Positions 62,005 to 64,000 of a stretch of 64,000 nt of DNA are shown one piece after another. The notes under the pieces were generated by a model. It had not been told where the DNA came from and ran no database searches. It saw only the letters and a program-made list of their open reading frames with translations. How positions within the stretch are numbered: position 1 is the first letter of the stretch; each line of letters begins with the position of its first letter. The position numbers and the translations under genes were made by a program. The DNA comes from an uncultured Pelagibacteraceae bacterium (lineage in GTDB: Bacteria; Pseudomonadota; Alphaproteobacteria; Pelagibacterales; Pelagibacteraceae): NCBI GenBank assembly GCA_902569735.1, contig CACFVE010000003.1, positions 1 through 64,000 of the forward strand. The letters are read 5' to 3'.

Positions 62005-62834
62005 TATTTTCTTTTCCTTCTTCTTGTTATAATTAACTTATCGCTTCTTTTCGGTCTTCGTGTCTTCAATCCTTTAGCAGATTGGCCCCACGGTGATACA
62101 GGACTTCTTCCGCCAGATGTTTTTCCTTCACCACCTCCGTGTGGATGATCTACAGGGTTCATTGCAACACCTCTTGTTTGAGGTCTTTTTCCTCTCCATC
62201 TATTTCTTCCAGCTTTACCTATTTTGATATTTTTCTGATCTGGATTGGAAACAACACCAATTGTTGCTCTACAAGCGCTATTAACTTTCCTTGTTTCCCC
62301 AGATGATAATTTTAATATTGCATAATCTTCATCAAAACCTGATAGGGTTATCGAAGATCCTGCTGATCTAGCAAGCTTGCCTCCATTTCCAGGTATTAAT
62401 TCAACATTATGTATAGATGATCCAGGTGGTATATCTTTTAATTCTAAAGAGTTTCCAGTTTTAATCTCAGCATTTTTTCCTGACTCAATTTTGTCACCTT
62501 GTTTTAATCCTTGAGGACAAATAATGTATGATTTCTCTTTGTCTTCATAAGTTATCAATGCTATGTATGCTGTTCTATTTGGATCATATTCAATTCTATC
62601 AACTACTGCAGGAATATCTATTTTTTTTCTAAAAAAATCTATAACTCTAAATTTATGTTTTGAACCACCACCTATGTGTCTTGATGTAATACGTCCGTAA
62701 TTATTTCTTCCTCCCGTAAAATTTTGACCTCGTGTTAAAGGTTTATATGGAGAGCCTTTCCATAAATTTCTTTTATCAACTACTACAGTTCCTCGAGTAG
62801 ATTTTGTATAAGGTTTAAATGTTTTAAGTGCCAT
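62004..62834 (-). CDS. rplB: 50S ribosomal protein L2
   Basis: [96 protein letters not shown]. Confidence 0.98.
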   Translation of the reverse strand: MALKTFKPYTKSTRGTVVVDKRNLWKGSPYKPLTRGQNFTGGRNNYGRITSRHIGGGSKHKFRVIDFFRKKIDIPAVVDRIEYDPNRTAYIALITYEDKEKSYIICPQGLKQGDKIESGKNAEIKTGNSLELKDIPPGSSIHNVELIPGNGGKLARSAGSSITLSGFDEDYAILKLSSGETRKVNSACRATIGVVSNPDQKNIKIGKAGRNRWRGKRPQTRGVAMNPVDHPHGGGEGKTSGGRSPVSPWGQSAKGLKTRRPKRSDKLIITRRRKRK

Positions 62835-62836
62835 TA

Positions 62837-63130
62837 TTAAATACCAGTTGTCAGATCAATACTTTGACCTTTTTTAAGAGTTATAATTGCTTTTTTGTAT
62901 CCACTTTTATAAGATCTTTTTCCTTGTTTAATTTTAAATTTAGTTTTTGAGTTTATAATATTCACTTTAATTACGTTTACTTTAAATAGTTTTTCTATAT
63001 TTTTTTTAATTGTCTTTTTGTTAGCTTTAGAATGAACTTTAAAAACACTTTTGTTTTGTTCAGATAAAATTGTAGCTTTTTCTGTTATAATTGGACTTCT
63101 AATTGAGTCTATATGATTAATTTTTTTCAT
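62837..63130 (-). CDS. rplW: 50S ribosomal protein L23
   Basis: [53 protein letters not shown]. Confidence 0.96.
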   Translation of the reverse strand: MKKINHIDSIRSPIITEKATILSEQNKSVFKVHSKANKKTIKKNIEKLFKVNVIKVNIINSKTKFKIKQGKRSYKSGYKKAIITLKKGQSIDLTTGI

Positions 63131-63752
63131 TTAATAGCCTACTTTCTATCTTTTTTATAGAAGAAGAAGTCATTATGACATTTTTATATTTAAACAAATC
63201 ATAAATATTGGTTCCTTCATCCTTTATTAATTTTATATTTTTAATATTTCTTGCAGATTTATTGATATTTTTTAAAGAGTCAGTGTCAGATATAATTAAA
63301 GAATTAGTTAAATTATTCTTTTTTAAAAATTGATTAAATTCTTTTGTTTTTTTAATTTCTTTTTTTACATCAGCTAATACATGTAGGTTTTTATCTGAAT
63401 TTTTCTTAGATAAAGTTTGTGCTAAAGCTAATTTTCTCACTTTTTTATTAATTTTTTTTACTTTATAAACAGCTCCTTTTGGTCCATGGGCAATACCACC
63501 TCCTACAAATAGAGGGGCTTTTTTGCTTGCATGTCGTGCACCTCCACTACCTTTTTGAGCAACAATTTTTACAGTGGAGCCTTTAATTTGATTTCTTTGT
63601 TTAGTTTTAGCTAATCTTGGTTTTGCACGATTTAACTGCCAATCAATAACAAATTTAATTAATTTATGATTTACTTTTAATTTAATTATCTTGTCAGATA
63701 CTTCTATCGATAAATTCTTTGATCCGTCAATATTTAATAAAGGAAGTTTCAT
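63117..63752 (-). CDS. rplD: 50S ribosomal protein L4
   Basis: VIDWQLNRAKPRLAKTKQRNQIKGSTVKIVAQKGSGGARHASKKAPLFVGGGIAHGPKGAVYKVKKINKKVRKLALAQTLS. Confidence 0.96.
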   Translation of the reverse strand: MKLPLLNIDGSKNLSIEVSDKIIKLKVNHKLIKFVIDWQLNRAKPRLAKTKQRNQIKGSTVKIVAQKGSGGARHASKKAPLFVGGGIAHGPKGAVYKVKKINKKVRKLALAQTLSKKNSDKNLHVLADVKKEIKKTKEFNQFLKKNNLTNSLIISDTDSLKNINKSARNIKNIKLIKDEGTNIYDLFKYKNVIMTSSSIKKIESRLLNEKN

Positions 63753-63754
63753 TT

Positions 63755-64000
63755 TTATTTTTTACCTTTCTTTGACTCAGCTTTTTTAATTTTTGCCTCA
63801 TATTTTTCGCTAATAGTTTTTCTTGCAATATTTTTTACTGACTCTCTCAAAAAAACTGTTGTATTTTTTGATCCTGGAATTGAACCTCTTAAATAAATTA
63901 AATCATTATCTATGTCTGATTTTATGATTTCAAGATTCAACATGGTTCTCATCTTATCCCCCATATGACCAGCCATTTTTTTTCCCTTGAAAACTTTACC
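63755..64000 (-). CDS. rplC: 50S ribosomal protein L3, 5' end truncated by window edge
   Basis: Frame stays open to the window edge: GKVFKGKKMAGHMGDKMRTMLNLEIIKSDIDNDLIYLRGSIPGSKNTTVFLRESV, L3 C-terminal half. Confidence 0.95.
   Translation of the reverse strand, partial: GKVFKGKKMAGHMGDKMRTMLNLEIIKSDIDNDLIYLRGSIPGSKNTTVFLRESVKNIARKTISEKYEAKIKKAESKKGKK

Noticed and set aside
1-64000. CRISPR arrays, prophage, transposases, toxin-antitoxin or defence islands
   Set aside because: No regularly spaced repeats and no integrase, transposase, cas or phage structural proteins were seen; the window is core-genome-like.

Overview
This 64 kb window is very AT-rich and extremely gene-dense. It has the look of a streamlined alphaproteobacterial chromosome; gene order and composition suggest a SAR11/Pelagibacterales-type genome (inference, no search was run). 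Nearly everything is core metabolism or information processing: hom-argC, rpsI-rplM, ctaA, plsX-ihfA, hppA, the riboflavin cluster (ribD-ribE-ribB(A)-ribH-nusB) with nrdR-glyA-rpiB, hemB, recO-rnc-lepB-acpS-pdxJ-pyrE-rsh-folK-smpB-dapA, slt, one tRNA-Ser(GCU), gatCAB, pyrB-pyrC-plsY-topA, ugd-galU, panC, mgtE, lipB, and the rplC-to-rplQ ribosomal protein/secY/adk/rpoA block. There are no CRISPR arrays, prophages or transposons. The most distinctive segment is 28.4-31.6 kb. There a thiamin-pyrophosphate riboswitch fills the gap between umuC and a sodium:solute symporter gene, and its 3' end doubles as the likely Shine-Dalgarno. The upstream umuDC pair carries a perfect alphaproteobacterial-type SOS box (GTTC-N7-GTTC). 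Other leads are a dihydroorotase lacking several metal ligands, a RibBA whose GTP-cyclohydrolase half has lost its zinc cysteines, an NrdR with altered cysteine spacing, absence of several genes expected at conserved loci (era, rpoZ, dprA, rpmD, thiL), and convergent gene ends that always abut or overlap. I found no clearly new multi-gene system.
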